DNA of 26,343 nucleotides from CAZEMR01 sp964513465 (GTDB lineage Bacteria; Bacteroidota; Ignavibacteria; Kapaibacteriales; UBA2268), in assembly GCA_964513465.1 (NCBI GenBank), contig CAZEMR010000042.1, positions 1-26,343 on the forward strand, in the 5' to 3' direction. Made by a program: the position numbers and the translations under genes. Every line of letters begins with the position of its first letter. The stretch's first letter is position 1. Positions 6,690 to 14,238 of the stretch are shown in pieces. The notes under the pieces are model-generated. The model was not told the origin of the DNA and did not search any database. It was given only the letters and a program-made list of their open reading frames with translations.

Positions 6690-7835
6690 ATGTCAATAAT
6701 GCATACGGATTTCGCTCCGGCGGAACGTTACTCTGAAGATGAAATAAGGCTGCAAGCCGAAATGATAAAGAATAAAGGCGAATTGATTGCCTTTCTCGAT
6801 GCCGTGCCCACTCCTTATATGATACTGAATAAACAACGTCAGATAATTTTTGCAAACAAATCCACTCTGATTCTAATAAAAGCTGACAATCCTGATGCCA
6901 TAATCGGAATGCGACCGGGCGACGCGCTCAGGTGCCGCCATGCCATAGAATCCGAGCACGGCTGCGGCACCACGGTGGCCTGCCAGAGCTGCGGTGCGGT
7001 ACGGGCAATACTTTCAAGCCTTAATCAGGTGCCTGATATTCAGGACTGCCGTATCGAGCAGATAGACTCGGGCGATTCATTCGATCTGCGGGTGTGGACA
7101 ACTCCGTATCTGATGAGGGGCGAGATATTTATGATATTTGCGCTGACGGATATTTCGCACGGGAAACGCCGCCGCGCGCTCGAACGCGTGTTTTTTCATG
7201 ATATTCTGAATACCGCAGGCGGGCTTCGCGGCCTTGCGGAATTGCTCCGGGATGCCCCGGAAGATGTCCGCGATTACAAGGATATTATTTATTCGCTGAC
7301 CGAAAAGCTGATCGACGAGGTTAATTCGCAAAAACAGCTCGCAGCCGCCGAATCAAAAGAACTCGAACCGAAATTCGAGAAAACTAATTCGATCAAAATC
7401 ATACTCGATACTATCAGCCTTTATAAAACCCACGAAGTGGCACGCCGCCGCGAAATCAAAATCGACGACCGCAGCTCGTACGTGGAATTCATCAGCGACG
7501 AGGCCCTGCTCAGGCGGGTGGTGGGCAATATGGTCAAAAATGCGTTCGAAGCCAGCCAGCCCGAAGAAACAATTATAATCGGCGCCGTGAAAACGGAAAG
7601 CCGGGTGGAATTCTACGTCCACAATCCGAATTATATACCCGGGCATGTTCAGCTTCATATCTTCAAGCGCTCTTTTTCGACCAAGGGCGCCGACCGCGGA
7701 CTCGGCACATATGGAATGAAGCTATTGACCGAGCGATACCTTGGCGGCAGCATCGATTTCGAATCAAACGAGAAATCGGGTACGACTTTCCGGGTGTCGA
7801 TTCCAATCGATCCGAAAAAAAATCTCAGATATTAA
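6690..7835 (+). CDS. PAS-domain sensor histidine kinase with a four-cysteine motif
   Basis: A soluble 381-residue kinase with no membrane segment. A PAS-like domain spans about 30-155. Inside it is a cysteine cluster, C82, C92, C98 and C101, arranged C-x9-C-x5-C-x2-C (LRCRH...HGCGTT...CQSCG). This arrangement could bind a metal or iron-sulfur centre or act as a redox switch; similar clusters occur in PAS kinases of other bacteria. The dimerisation helix contains the likely phosphoacceptor H170 (FFHDILN). The ATP-binding domain shows the N box GNMVKNAFEAS (279-289), a glycine box SFSTKGADRGLGTYGMKLL (328-346) and a terminal GTTFRVSIP. No response regulator lies next to it, so its partner is elsewhere. 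It converges on the lipoprotein gene at 7847 with an 11-bp gap. Confidence 0.85.
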   Translation: MSIMHTDFAPAERYSEDEIRLQAEMIKNKGELIAFLDAVPTPYMILNKQRQIIFANKSTLILIKADNPDAIIGMRPGDALRCRHAIESEHGCGTTVACQSCGAVRAILSSLNQVPDIQDCRIEQIDSGDSFDLRVWTTPYLMRGEIFMIFALTDISHGKRRRALERVFFHDILNTAGGLRGLAELLRDAPEDVRDYKDIIYSLTEKLIDEVNSQKQLAAAESKELEPKFEKTNSIKIILDTISLYKTHEVARRREIKIDDRSSYVEFISDEALLRRVVGNMVKNAFEASQPEETIIIGAVKTESRVEFYVHNPNYIPGHVQLHIFKRSFSTKGADRGLGTYGMKLLTERYLGGSIDFESNEKSGTTFRVSIPIDPKKNLRY

Positions 7836-7846
7836 TTATATATGAA

Positions 7847-8482
7847 TCAATTCGATTCTTCGAGCAGATTGGACTTAATCAGCCGCGAATGTCCGTATTT
7901 GGTGCGACGATTCACAGAAGGCTCATAATAATAATTCGAATATACAAGCCCGACATCCGGCGAGAAAAAATACTCGTCGATCAACTTCGCATTTTTATAA
8001 TCATACCATGTTACCTGGAAAACATAGCATTTGAATCTGGGATTGTCATCCAGCCAGTTTGCGTCAATATAGCGGATGCCGCAATATTCCATAGATACAC
8101 TGCCGCCGCTGATCGTATACTGGCGGACTTCGCTCTGCTTCATAGGCCATGAATAATAAACCCAGTCCGGATTGCCCGAATGCGATTTGCGAAGCTGGAA
8201 TACGCCCTCGCAATAGCCCACAAGGTCGATATTAGAATTCAGATTATTCCCGAGTTTGTAATATTCGGTGCCGGCGCTGCCCTTTATTTCGCCGCCGCTC
8301 CAGCCTTTATATACATACTTACCCGAGAGATAGGTGATGGTATAATACCAGTAATTGCCCTGCTCTATCGGCCATAGCTGAGCGGGATAAATTTCGCTGT
8401 CGGAGGGGCCGCTCGAGTCGGAACAAGATATGGTCAAAATGCCAAGAAAAGTAAAAAGCAGCAGGTATGATTTAGCGAACAT
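7847..8482 (-). CDS. Lipoprotein of unknown function
   Basis: A 211-residue predicted lipoprotein. Residues 1-20 form a signal sequence ending in LTISC, and the lipidated cysteine is followed by SDSSGPSDSE, an acidic and serine-rich stretch like the lipoprotein export signals known in Bacteroidota, so a place in the outer membrane is likely. The mature part is rich in Tyr and Trp (YPAQLWPIEQGNYWYY near 32-47; EYFFSPDVGLVYSNYYY near 168-184). I recognise no enzyme motif. Its beginning (YP..PIEQGNYWYY) and end (EYFFSPDVGLV) resemble the decoded product of the broken gene just upstream (YPLSVGREWDY; EELYISDNIGII), which suggests two members of one family in tandem. The gap between them is 30 bp, so they were probably one transcription unit. 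Confidence 0.75.
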   Translation of the reverse strand: MFAKSYLLLFTFLGILTISCSDSSGPSDSEIYPAQLWPIEQGNYWYYTITYLSGKYVYKGWSGGEIKGSAGTEYYKLGNNLNSNIDLVGYCEGVFQLRKSHSGNPDWVYYSWPMKQSEVRQYTISGGSVSMEYCGIRYIDANWLDDNPRFKCYVFQVTWYDYKNAKLIDEYFFSPDVGLVYSNYYYEPSVNRRTKYGHSRLIKSNLLEESN

Positions 8483-8512
8483 AAGCCAGACCTATTATAT
8501 TAGAAAGGAAAG

Positions 8513-9107
8513 TTATTGGCTGAATTTAATTAATGTCCGCTTTTTTTTCAATGATTTTTTGTGGTTTGTATCTATGGTGTAGCTGTCCCGCCTTATAATC
8601 CCAATGTTATCAGATATATACAGCTCTTCGTATTTTTCATAATTTCCGTTTTTGGTATTATAATACCGGCCCTTGTATCGTCGGGTGCGGAACTCTCCGG
8701 CGGGAGTAGATATCGTAGTATCTTTATCGTATATCTGTACTTTGCGGTAGTCCTCGCCGCTGACGTAGTCGCGCTCGGGCGATACGGCCGAGTCGCCGAT
8801 TGCGAGAGTGCCGTCAATGAAAAGAGTCGAATCATCGCCGATGGCCAGCTTTTTCCAGTAGCGCCCGTCGATTTCGGCGATCCAGTAGGCGTCGAGGCTT
8901 CGCATACTGTGATGATACCATGTATGGCCGGCGAATTCCTCGGATTCATAAATTTTGAGTGTGGCTTCGAGCTCGAGCAGTTCACCCTTCCACATCGAAA
9001 TGATAATCCCATTCTCTGCCGACACTGAGAGGATATAGCGCCTGCGAATGAGCATATTATATGCCTGAAATAAATAAAATCGCGGCGATTGCGAGATTGC
9101 GAAGCAT
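8513..9107 (-). pseudogene. Broken gene for a secreted protein: in-frame stop plus frameshift
   Basis: The longest intact frame begins at 9055 (MLIRRRYILS) but looks artificial there. On the minus strand GAGGAAAG precedes an ATG at 9107 that encodes MLRNLAIAAILFISGI, a good signal peptide start, then hits TAA at 9059-9057. Past that stop the same frame reads YAHSQALYPLSVGREWDYHF, which supplies a plausible cleavage site after SQA and the YPL..G..WDY start seen in the neighbouring lipoprotein. That frame ends at TGA just after a GGG run (8987-8985); removing one G joins it to the long frame at ELLELEATLKIYESEEFAGH, which continues to TAA at 8513. So one stop mutation and one single-base insertion separate it from an intact secreted protein of about 190 residues. 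Two lesions favour decay over a read error. No domain is recognised. Confidence 0.7.
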
Positions 9108-9147
9108 CTTTCCTCAATATATATAATACAAATATGGTCTTGTTTAA

Positions 9148-9179
9148 TCCGGCGAAAGAGCGATATATATATTGCCGGA
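9148..9179 (-). terminator. Weak hairpin after dinB
   Basis: TCCGGC (9148-9153) and GCCGGA (9174-9179) pair perfectly over 6 bp around a 20-nt AT-rich loop, three bases past the dinB stop. On the minus strand the stem is followed by TTAAAC rather than a T-run, so termination would be inefficient. Confidence 0.3.
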
Positions 9180-9181
9180 AT

Positions 9182-10273
9182 TCACCAGCTTTTGTAGAAA
9201 TTGAAGGAGAGCTGGCGGCCGATCCCGCTTCCTGCGCGCGGTTCGAGTCCGGCCATCTGGATTCCCAAAAGCCGCACAGCCTTCATCGGCCAGACCGGGA
9301 ATGCGAGCAGTTCGCAGGCGTGGGAGAAAATGTCGTCTTCTGAGTGAATTGCGTAGTCAAAAGTCCTGCTGCGGGTATTCATATCAAAATCGAGGTATTT
9401 GATTTTTAGCGTGACCGTTTTGCCTGCGACCTCTTTGCGATCCATGCGGAAGGCTACTTTCTGAGCAATTTCGCGCAGATAATTCATCATCTCCCCTGTG
9501 TCCGTGATGTCATGACGGAAAGTGCGCTCGGCGCCGATTGATTTGCGCTCGCGGACGGGTGTGACCTCGCTGAAGTGCTCCAGATGCACCAGCCGGTGGA
9601 AATAAACGCCCGGTTTGCCGAAATGCTTTTGCATAAATTCGCGTGGCTTGGCCTTCAGGTCGGCGCCGGTGAAGATGTCGAAATGGTTCATCTTCTTTTC
9701 TGTTACTTTTCCGATTCCGGGGATTTTTCCGATTGGCAATTGGTCGATAAATGCGGGCGCTTCGGCAGGAGTAATCACAAATAGGCCGTCGGGTTTGTCG
9801 TAGTCCGAGGCTACCTTTGCAAGAAATTTATTAATAGAAATCCCCGCCGAGGCGGTCAGCCGGGTTGTCTGTCTGATCCGCTGCTTGATCTCCTTTGCGA
9901 TCAGTGTGGCGGATGGATTGGCATATTTATTCTCGGTGACGTCGAGGTATGCCTCATCGAGCGAGAGCGGCTCGACCATATCTGTATAATCGCGGAAGAT
10001 ATTCATAATTAGAGCAGATGCCTCTTTATACGCCTCGAAGCGGGGCTTTACGAATATCAGATGCGGACATTTGTTGATCGCGGTCAGCGAGGCCATTGCC
10101 GAATGGACGCCGAATTTGCGGGCTTCGTAGCTGGCAGCCGATACTACTCCGCGCGCACGCGGACTGCCCACGGCGATTGCTTTGCCGCGGTATTGGGGAT
10201 TGTCGCGTTCCTCGACCGATGCGTAGAATGCGTCCATATCCACATGAATTATTTTTCGTGCCGGCATTTTCAT
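9182..10273 (-). CDS. dinB: DNA polymerase IV (Y-family translesion polymerase)
   Basis: Error-prone polymerase that copies past damaged bases. At 363 residues it is full length. Catalytic carboxylates sit in HVDMDAFYASVEERDNP (D12 at the start of the palm, with F16-Y17 at the steric-gate site) and in SLDEAYLD (D106, E107). The finger and palm signature SAGISINKFLAKVASDYDKP and the thumb helix-hairpin-helix GIGKVT follow. The little-finger domain fills about 235-345. The C-terminus carries QLSFNF, a good sliding-clamp-binding motif. It lies downstream of the OmpA-like gene but is separated from it by a strong terminator, so it needs its own promoter in the 10274-10331 gap, where a palindrome GGAAAA-AA-TTTTCC (10302-10315) lies. 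Whether that is a damage-response operator is unknown. Confidence 0.95.
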   Translation of the reverse strand: MKMPARKIIHVDMDAFYASVEERDNPQYRGKAIAVGSPRARGVVSAASYEARKFGVHSAMASLTAINKCPHLIFVKPRFEAYKEASALIMNIFRDYTDMVEPLSLDEAYLDVTENKYANPSATLIAKEIKQRIRQTTRLTASAGISINKFLAKVASDYDKPDGLFVITPAEAPAFIDQLPIGKIPGIGKVTEKKMNHFDIFTGADLKAKPREFMQKHFGKPGVYFHRLVHLEHFSEVTPVRERKSIGAERTFRHDITDTGEMMNYLREIAQKVAFRMDRKEVAGKTVTLKIKYLDFDMNTRSRTFDYAIHSEDDIFSHACELLAFPVWPMKAVRLLGIQMAGLEPRAGSGIGRQLSFNFYKSW

Positions 10274-10301
10274 AATTGTAAATGAAATGACTATTGCGCT
10301 G

Positions 10302-10315
10302 GGAAAAAATTTTCC
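10302..10315. promoter_or_regulatory. Short palindrome upstream of dinB (candidate operator)
   Basis: GGAAAA (10302-10307), two bases and TTTTCC (10310-10315) form a perfect inverted repeat 28 bp before the dinB start. It is between the upstream terminator and the start codon, where a repressor site for a damage-inducible gene would lie. It is not a known LexA box. Confidence 0.25.
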
Positions 10316-10320
10316 GGAAC

Positions 10321-10355
10321 ATAAATAAAAACGCCTGCTCGGTATGAGCAGGCGC
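10321..10355 (-). terminator. Rho-independent terminator of the PD40/OmpA gene
   Basis: CGCCTGCTC (10332-10340) and GAGCAGGCG (10346-10354) make a perfect 9-bp GC-rich stem, with a G-T pair extending it, and a 5-nt loop. Reading on the minus strand it is followed by TTTTATTTAT. It lies 34 bp past the stop of the OmpA-like gene. Confidence 0.92.
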
Positions 10356-10388
10356 TTTGAATATATCGATTGAATTAATTCCGATATT

Positions 10389-13034
10389 TTAATCTTCCCA
10401 TGCTGTGACAGGTGTCTGGATGATTACCTGGACTGTGCGGTTATAGAATCGGCCTTCGGGAAGTTCGTTCGAATAAAGCGGCTCGTCTTCGCCGACTCCG
10501 CGGGTTTCGAGCTCTGCATATTTGCCTTTGGTTGTATTCTGAATACCGCGGTAAACGGTGTTCGAGCGGCGAACCGAAAGCTTCTGGTTGTGTTCGTAAA
10601 GACCAACAACATCAGTATGGCCGATAACTTCGATTACCGAGCTGGGCTTGATGCGGTCATACACATATTCGCGCATGATCTTTTCGTTGACCGGGCCTGC
10701 GTCGGAACGGTCGAACGGGAAGAGAATCAGGCTGTAGCGCTCGAGAGTCGAGTCTTTGACCGTGGCAACGCGTTTTTTCTCGGTGGTTACCTGCATCACG
10801 GGAATCTCGATCGGATCGGATTCGCACTCTGCGCCGGAATTGGTGGTAACGACGAGTTTCGCGGTGTAGGAAGTTTCATCTTTGGGGTATTTGCCATTCG
10901 AGCTGAGCCAGTCCCATACAAACTGCTTATCGGTGGTGCCGACTTCCTCGATGGTATTCCACTTGTCGGCGCCGCGGGTTACTTCGATGCGGCGTTTTAC
11001 GATAAGCGCGTCCTCGATGCCGTTTTCCATGACGAATGTCATTTCCTCGGGCTGCGGGAAAGTCTTGGGATCTTTGTCGAATACCGGCTTCATGATTTCC
11101 CATTCGCTGCTGGTTATTTCAACGCGGCGATTTTCGCGGACTCCGAGCGAGTCTTTGGTATTGGAGACCACATCCGGGCGGTTGCGCGATTTCAGAGTCA
11201 TGCGGCTTTCGTCGATCTGCCAGATATTTTTGAAATAATCATAGACCACCTGAGCGCGATTTTTCGATAGCTCGAGGCTCTTTTCTTCGTCGAATGTGCC
11301 GTCGTTGCAGCCTGTGATTGTGATCTTCGCGTCCGGATTCTTTTTCATGCGATAGCCATAGATATTCAGGATATGATAATATTTATCCAGAGTACCGCCG
11401 GCGATGGTGGTATCGGTGAACTGACGCGTCTGCTGCGGCGAATCGAAAAGAATGTATCTGTTGGGCAATTCTGCCGAGCCGAGCGGGAAGAATACATAAT
11501 TGAGCAAAGGATAGAGGTCCCATGTCTGGACTTCTTCCATCACCAGACCGCGGAATCCTGCAAGATCGGGATTGGCTTCTTTATTTTCGCGAATATATGC
11601 GGCTTCGTCGATCTCTGTGGTGAGCACCGGTTTCTGGCCGAGTGTCATTTTCACAAAGATTTCATCGGCGAATTTTTCGAGTTCTTCGGGGTTGTCCGTT
11701 TTCGGCGGTTTGGATACCCGCTGAGTCTGGGATTTCATCCCATATTTTTCGTTTTCGACAGTGATCTGGAAATCAACATACTGGATGCTGTCTCGCGGAT
11801 CGCCGTAGTCGGTGTTCGATACTACGAATTCGAATTCATTTTTGGTAAGAGTCAGAGTGTCGTTAATAACGCGGCCGGTGACCGGATTTTTGATCGTGAC
11901 TTTTGCGGGAATGTATTCCTGCGAGCACTCATCGACTACAGTACCCTTGACGACGACCGAACGGAAGAATGTGGGCACAAACGCCATAAACAGGTCGAGT
12001 CCGCCCTGATAGCCCGAAAGGTCGGTGCGCTGCGAAGAGAAGTAAATAATATCGCCCGAGGCCGGCAGCGAGATGAACTGCTCGCGGTCTTCGGTATTGA
12101 TCGGGCGGCCAAGATTCTCGGGTTTCGACCATTTGTCGTTAGTCGGATCGTAGCGGGTTACATAGAAATCGAGATCGCCGAAATTCGGTTCGTGGCCGTT
12201 GGACGCAAAGAACAGAGTAACGTTATCCGCGGCAATAAATGGCGAAGCCTCGATGCCGGGAGTATTGATCTGCTCGAGGTTTTTCGCGGGCTTCCATTCC
12301 TCGAGATCTGTGTCGTAATCGCAATACCAGATGTCGAAATTATCAAGCTCCTCGTCGCCGTCGCTATTGGGGCCTTTACGGGTCGAGATAAAGTAAATGC
12401 GGCTCTGGTCTGGTGCGATCGAGGGCTGCGAATCGAAATTCTTTGAGTTCACATTGCGGCCAAGATTGACCGGGCGTCCCCATTTGTCGCCCTGGATATT
12501 TGTGCGATAAAGGTCGCAGCTTCCGAGACCGTCGGGACGGTCGCAGCCGGTGAAATACAGCGACTGGCGGTCGGCGGCGATCGAAGCGGCGCCTTCGTTC
12601 AGCGGAGTATTAACGCCAAGCTTGCCGAGCGCGGTCGAGGTATCGATATTATAAGGCTGGAAGAAATTCGTATCCAGACGGTCATTCTTGCGTGCCGCCC
12701 AGAAATCGTGCGATAAATCGTCGTCTTCAGTCAGCATCGAGCCAGGCCGGTTCGACACAAAATAAAGCGTGCGGCCGTCGGCCGAAATCGTCGGGGCGTA
12801 ATCCACGCCCTCGTGGTTGACTACGGGACCAAGATTGATAATCCTGATACGTTTGTTAGCAAGTATGCCCTCTTCGTCCTCCTGGGGAGCGGGCGGCGCC
12901 GGCATCAGCACCGCGGCGAGAAGCGAATATTCGCTGCTGCCGCTGGTTCCGGCGTCTTTTGCCTGGGCGGCTGCCGCGCCGATCAGACATAATATGAAAA
13001 TAGATGCTATTAATGAAGTAAATGATCTCTGCAT
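10389..13034 (-). CDS. PD40-repeat protein with two OmpA-like domains (outer membrane / periplasm)
   Basis: An 881-residue exported protein, probably tethering the outer membrane to peptidoglycan. Residues 1-25 are a signal peptide ending AQA. Five WD40-like PD40 blades follow at about 76-95, 148-165, 202-219, 262-279 and 318-336, each with a pattern like ISADGRTLYFVSNR. A carboxypeptidase-regulatory-like beta domain (VVVKGTVVDECSQEYIPAKV) starts near 360. The first OmpA-like domain is at about 510-645 (VFFPLGSAEL, SKNRAQVVYDYF, RENRRVEI); the second is at about 768-875 (LFPFDRSDAG, VIGHTDVVG, YNRTVQV). The second keeps the classical GHTD; the first has GCND. The PD40-OmpA layout recalls PorE of the type IX secretion system, but two OmpA domains and no lipobox distinguish it. 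AGGAG precedes the ATG by three bases; a hairpin terminator follows. Confidence 0.88.
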   Translation of the reverse strand: MQRSFTSLIASIFILCLIGAAAAQAKDAGTSGSSEYSLLAAVLMPAPPAPQEDEEGILANKRIRIINLGPVVNHEGVDYAPTISADGRTLYFVSNRPGSMLTEDDDLSHDFWAARKNDRLDTNFFQPYNIDTSTALGKLGVNTPLNEGAASIAADRQSLYFTGCDRPDGLGSCDLYRTNIQGDKWGRPVNLGRNVNSKNFDSQPSIAPDQSRIYFISTRKGPNSDGDEELDNFDIWYCDYDTDLEEWKPAKNLEQINTPGIEASPFIAADNVTLFFASNGHEPNFGDLDFYVTRYDPTNDKWSKPENLGRPINTEDREQFISLPASGDIIYFSSQRTDLSGYQGGLDLFMAFVPTFFRSVVVKGTVVDECSQEYIPAKVTIKNPVTGRVINDTLTLTKNEFEFVVSNTDYGDPRDSIQYVDFQITVENEKYGMKSQTQRVSKPPKTDNPEELEKFADEIFVKMTLGQKPVLTTEIDEAAYIRENKEANPDLAGFRGLVMEEVQTWDLYPLLNYVFFPLGSAELPNRYILFDSPQQTRQFTDTTIAGGTLDKYYHILNIYGYRMKKNPDAKITITGCNDGTFDEEKSLELSKNRAQVVYDYFKNIWQIDESRMTLKSRNRPDVVSNTKDSLGVRENRRVEITSSEWEIMKPVFDKDPKTFPQPEEMTFVMENGIEDALIVKRRIEVTRGADKWNTIEEVGTTDKQFVWDWLSSNGKYPKDETSYTAKLVVTTNSGAECESDPIEIPVMQVTTEKKRVATVKDSTLERYSLILFPFDRSDAGPVNEKIMREYVYDRIKPSSVIEVIGHTDVVGLYEHNQKLSVRRSNTVYRGIQNTTKGKYAELETRGVGEDEPLYSNELPEGRFYNRTVQVIIQTPVTAWED

Positions 13035-13353
13035 AAGCTCCTACCCATGTTAAAGTTGCCAATAAAGATACATATTAATTAATATTTCGAAAATAATCAG
13101 CCAATTTACTAATTGTATAGTTTTAATTCCCGAATGCTTACCGGATCGGCTTTATTCAGCAAATCCGGTTGCCGGGATCGGTCAGATTCTCAGCAACCGG
13201 AATAATAATAATTTATTCCAGCGATGTGTAATCTCTGAAATAATAATTTAAATTAATTTCCTATAAAACACAAGCCTTTTAATACTTTTGTTGGTCATGG
13301 TTTCAAAAGTTTTTTCAATATTCCGCAAAAGATAACGATGGATTAAATGTTTG
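13035..13353. other. Intergenic gap of about 320 bp with overlapping inverted repeats
   Basis: Between the PorT-like gene and the PD40/OmpA gene, both on the minus strand. No coding frame is convincing. The notable content is a set of related repeats at 13140-13201. On the minus strand TTTT-N19-TATCTTTA, an imperfect promoter match, lies about 30-60 bp before the OmpA-like gene, followed by the AGGAG ribosome site at 13042-13038. Confidence 0.5.
13140..13201. repeat. Overlapping inverted repeats able to form two alternative hairpins
   Basis: TCCGGTTGC (13164-13172) pairs perfectly with GCAACCGGA (13193-13201) across a 20-nt loop. The same segment, ATCCGGT (13163-13169), also pairs perfectly with ACCGGAT (13140-13146). 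The two stems exclude each other. On the minus strand the region is past the PorT-like stop and over 100 nt before the OmpA-like start, so it could be a terminator or an attenuator; no T-run follows either stem directly. Confidence 0.5.
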
Positions 13354-14157
13354 CTAATCTTCGTTTAATCTGAATCGAAGTTCGAACAAAATCCGCCAAG
13401 AGCCGATTTTGAAATCCTCTCCGTATTCCGAAAAATTATTAAGCGGCACCACATGCTGATAGACAAAACTCAGGAATACGTCTTCGCTTGCCGGGATATT
13501 TAGTCCAACCATTGGCGAGAGGCCTATCTGCAGCGCGTTGACTTCGGGGAAGTCACCGTCTTCGACCACCATCGAATTGCTTCCGTCGACGCCCGAGAGA
13601 TCGTAGACCTCGCCGGTGGAGAGCCGAACGGTTTCCTGCATCAATTCTTTGGTATGCTTTATACCGGCGCTCATCACATACGAGAACGTCGGGCCAAGTT
13701 TAACAAAAAAGTAATCAGAGGGCGCCCATTTGACAAATGGCAGCGCGGTCAGAGCGGTGGCGCTTACCTCGCCGGTATGTCGGAATAAAATATTGACCGT
13801 CTCGGGCTGGCCGGTGGCCTCGGAATTTACCTCGACCGGCTCGTGCTCCTGAAATGTGCTTTCTATGCCTTTGCCCTCGAGCATCAGCATCGCGCCGTAG
13901 CGCAAGCCCTCGGTAAACTGTTTTTCGTAAATTCCGCCGAAAGTCCAGCCGAATCCGACTCCGCCCTCGAATAGGCAATCTTCGCATTCGACTAAAAATG
14001 AGCCGCTTTGGTAGTTCTGGCCGAATCCGACTACCAGCCCTGCCTGCTCTGGCTCCGGGCCTTTGACCGGATTAAGAGGTGATGAAATTTTTTGCGCCCG
14101 GGCATTCTGGCCTGTTGAAATGAATGCAACTGCGAGGAGAATAAACAATAATCTCAT
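13354..14157 (-). CDS. PorT-like outer-membrane beta-barrel protein
   Basis: A 267-residue exported protein. The signal peptide MRLLFILLAVAFISTGQNARA ends in ARA-Q, cleavable by signal peptidase I. The mature part has alternating hydrophobic and aromatic strands (GLVVGFGQNYQSGSFL, GGVGFGWTFGGIYEKQF, YFFVKLGPTFSYVMSAG, LQIGLSPMVGLNIP) and closes with an amphipathic strand, WRILFELRFRL, typical of small outer-membrane barrels such as the PorT / OmpX-like group. I set the start at ATG 14157, where GAGAA precedes and the signal peptide begins; the frame stays open far upstream, but that part overlaps rsmB and has no export signal. It is divergent from rsmB with an 81-bp gap and lies upstream of the PD40/OmpA gene. 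Confidence 0.75.
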   Translation of the reverse strand: MRLLFILLAVAFISTGQNARAQKISSPLNPVKGPEPEQAGLVVGFGQNYQSGSFLVECEDCLFEGGVGFGWTFGGIYEKQFTEGLRYGAMLMLEGKGIESTFQEHEPVEVNSEATGQPETVNILFRHTGEVSATALTALPFVKWAPSDYFFVKLGPTFSYVMSAGIKHTKELMQETVRLSTGEVYDLSGVDGSNSMVVEDGDFPEVNALQIGLSPMVGLNIPASEDVFLSFVYQHVVPLNNFSEYGEDFKIGSWRILFELRFRLNED

Positions 14158-14238
14158 TGCGGTTCTCGTATTATGAAAGAAATATATTATAATTAACATA
14201 AGTAATTGCATATATATTGTAGCGGGAAAATAAAAAAA

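Noticed and set aside
9055..9107. Translation start at ATG 9055 for an intact 180-residue protein
   Set aside because: It has no ribosome site and its N-terminus is implausible, while the upstream ATG with GAGGAAAG opens a signal peptide followed by family-like sequence in another frame.
11373..12446. 357-codon plus-strand frame inside the PD40/OmpA gene
   Set aside because: Antisense shadow of a gene with five PD40 blades and two OmpA-like domains; no ribosome site and no domain.
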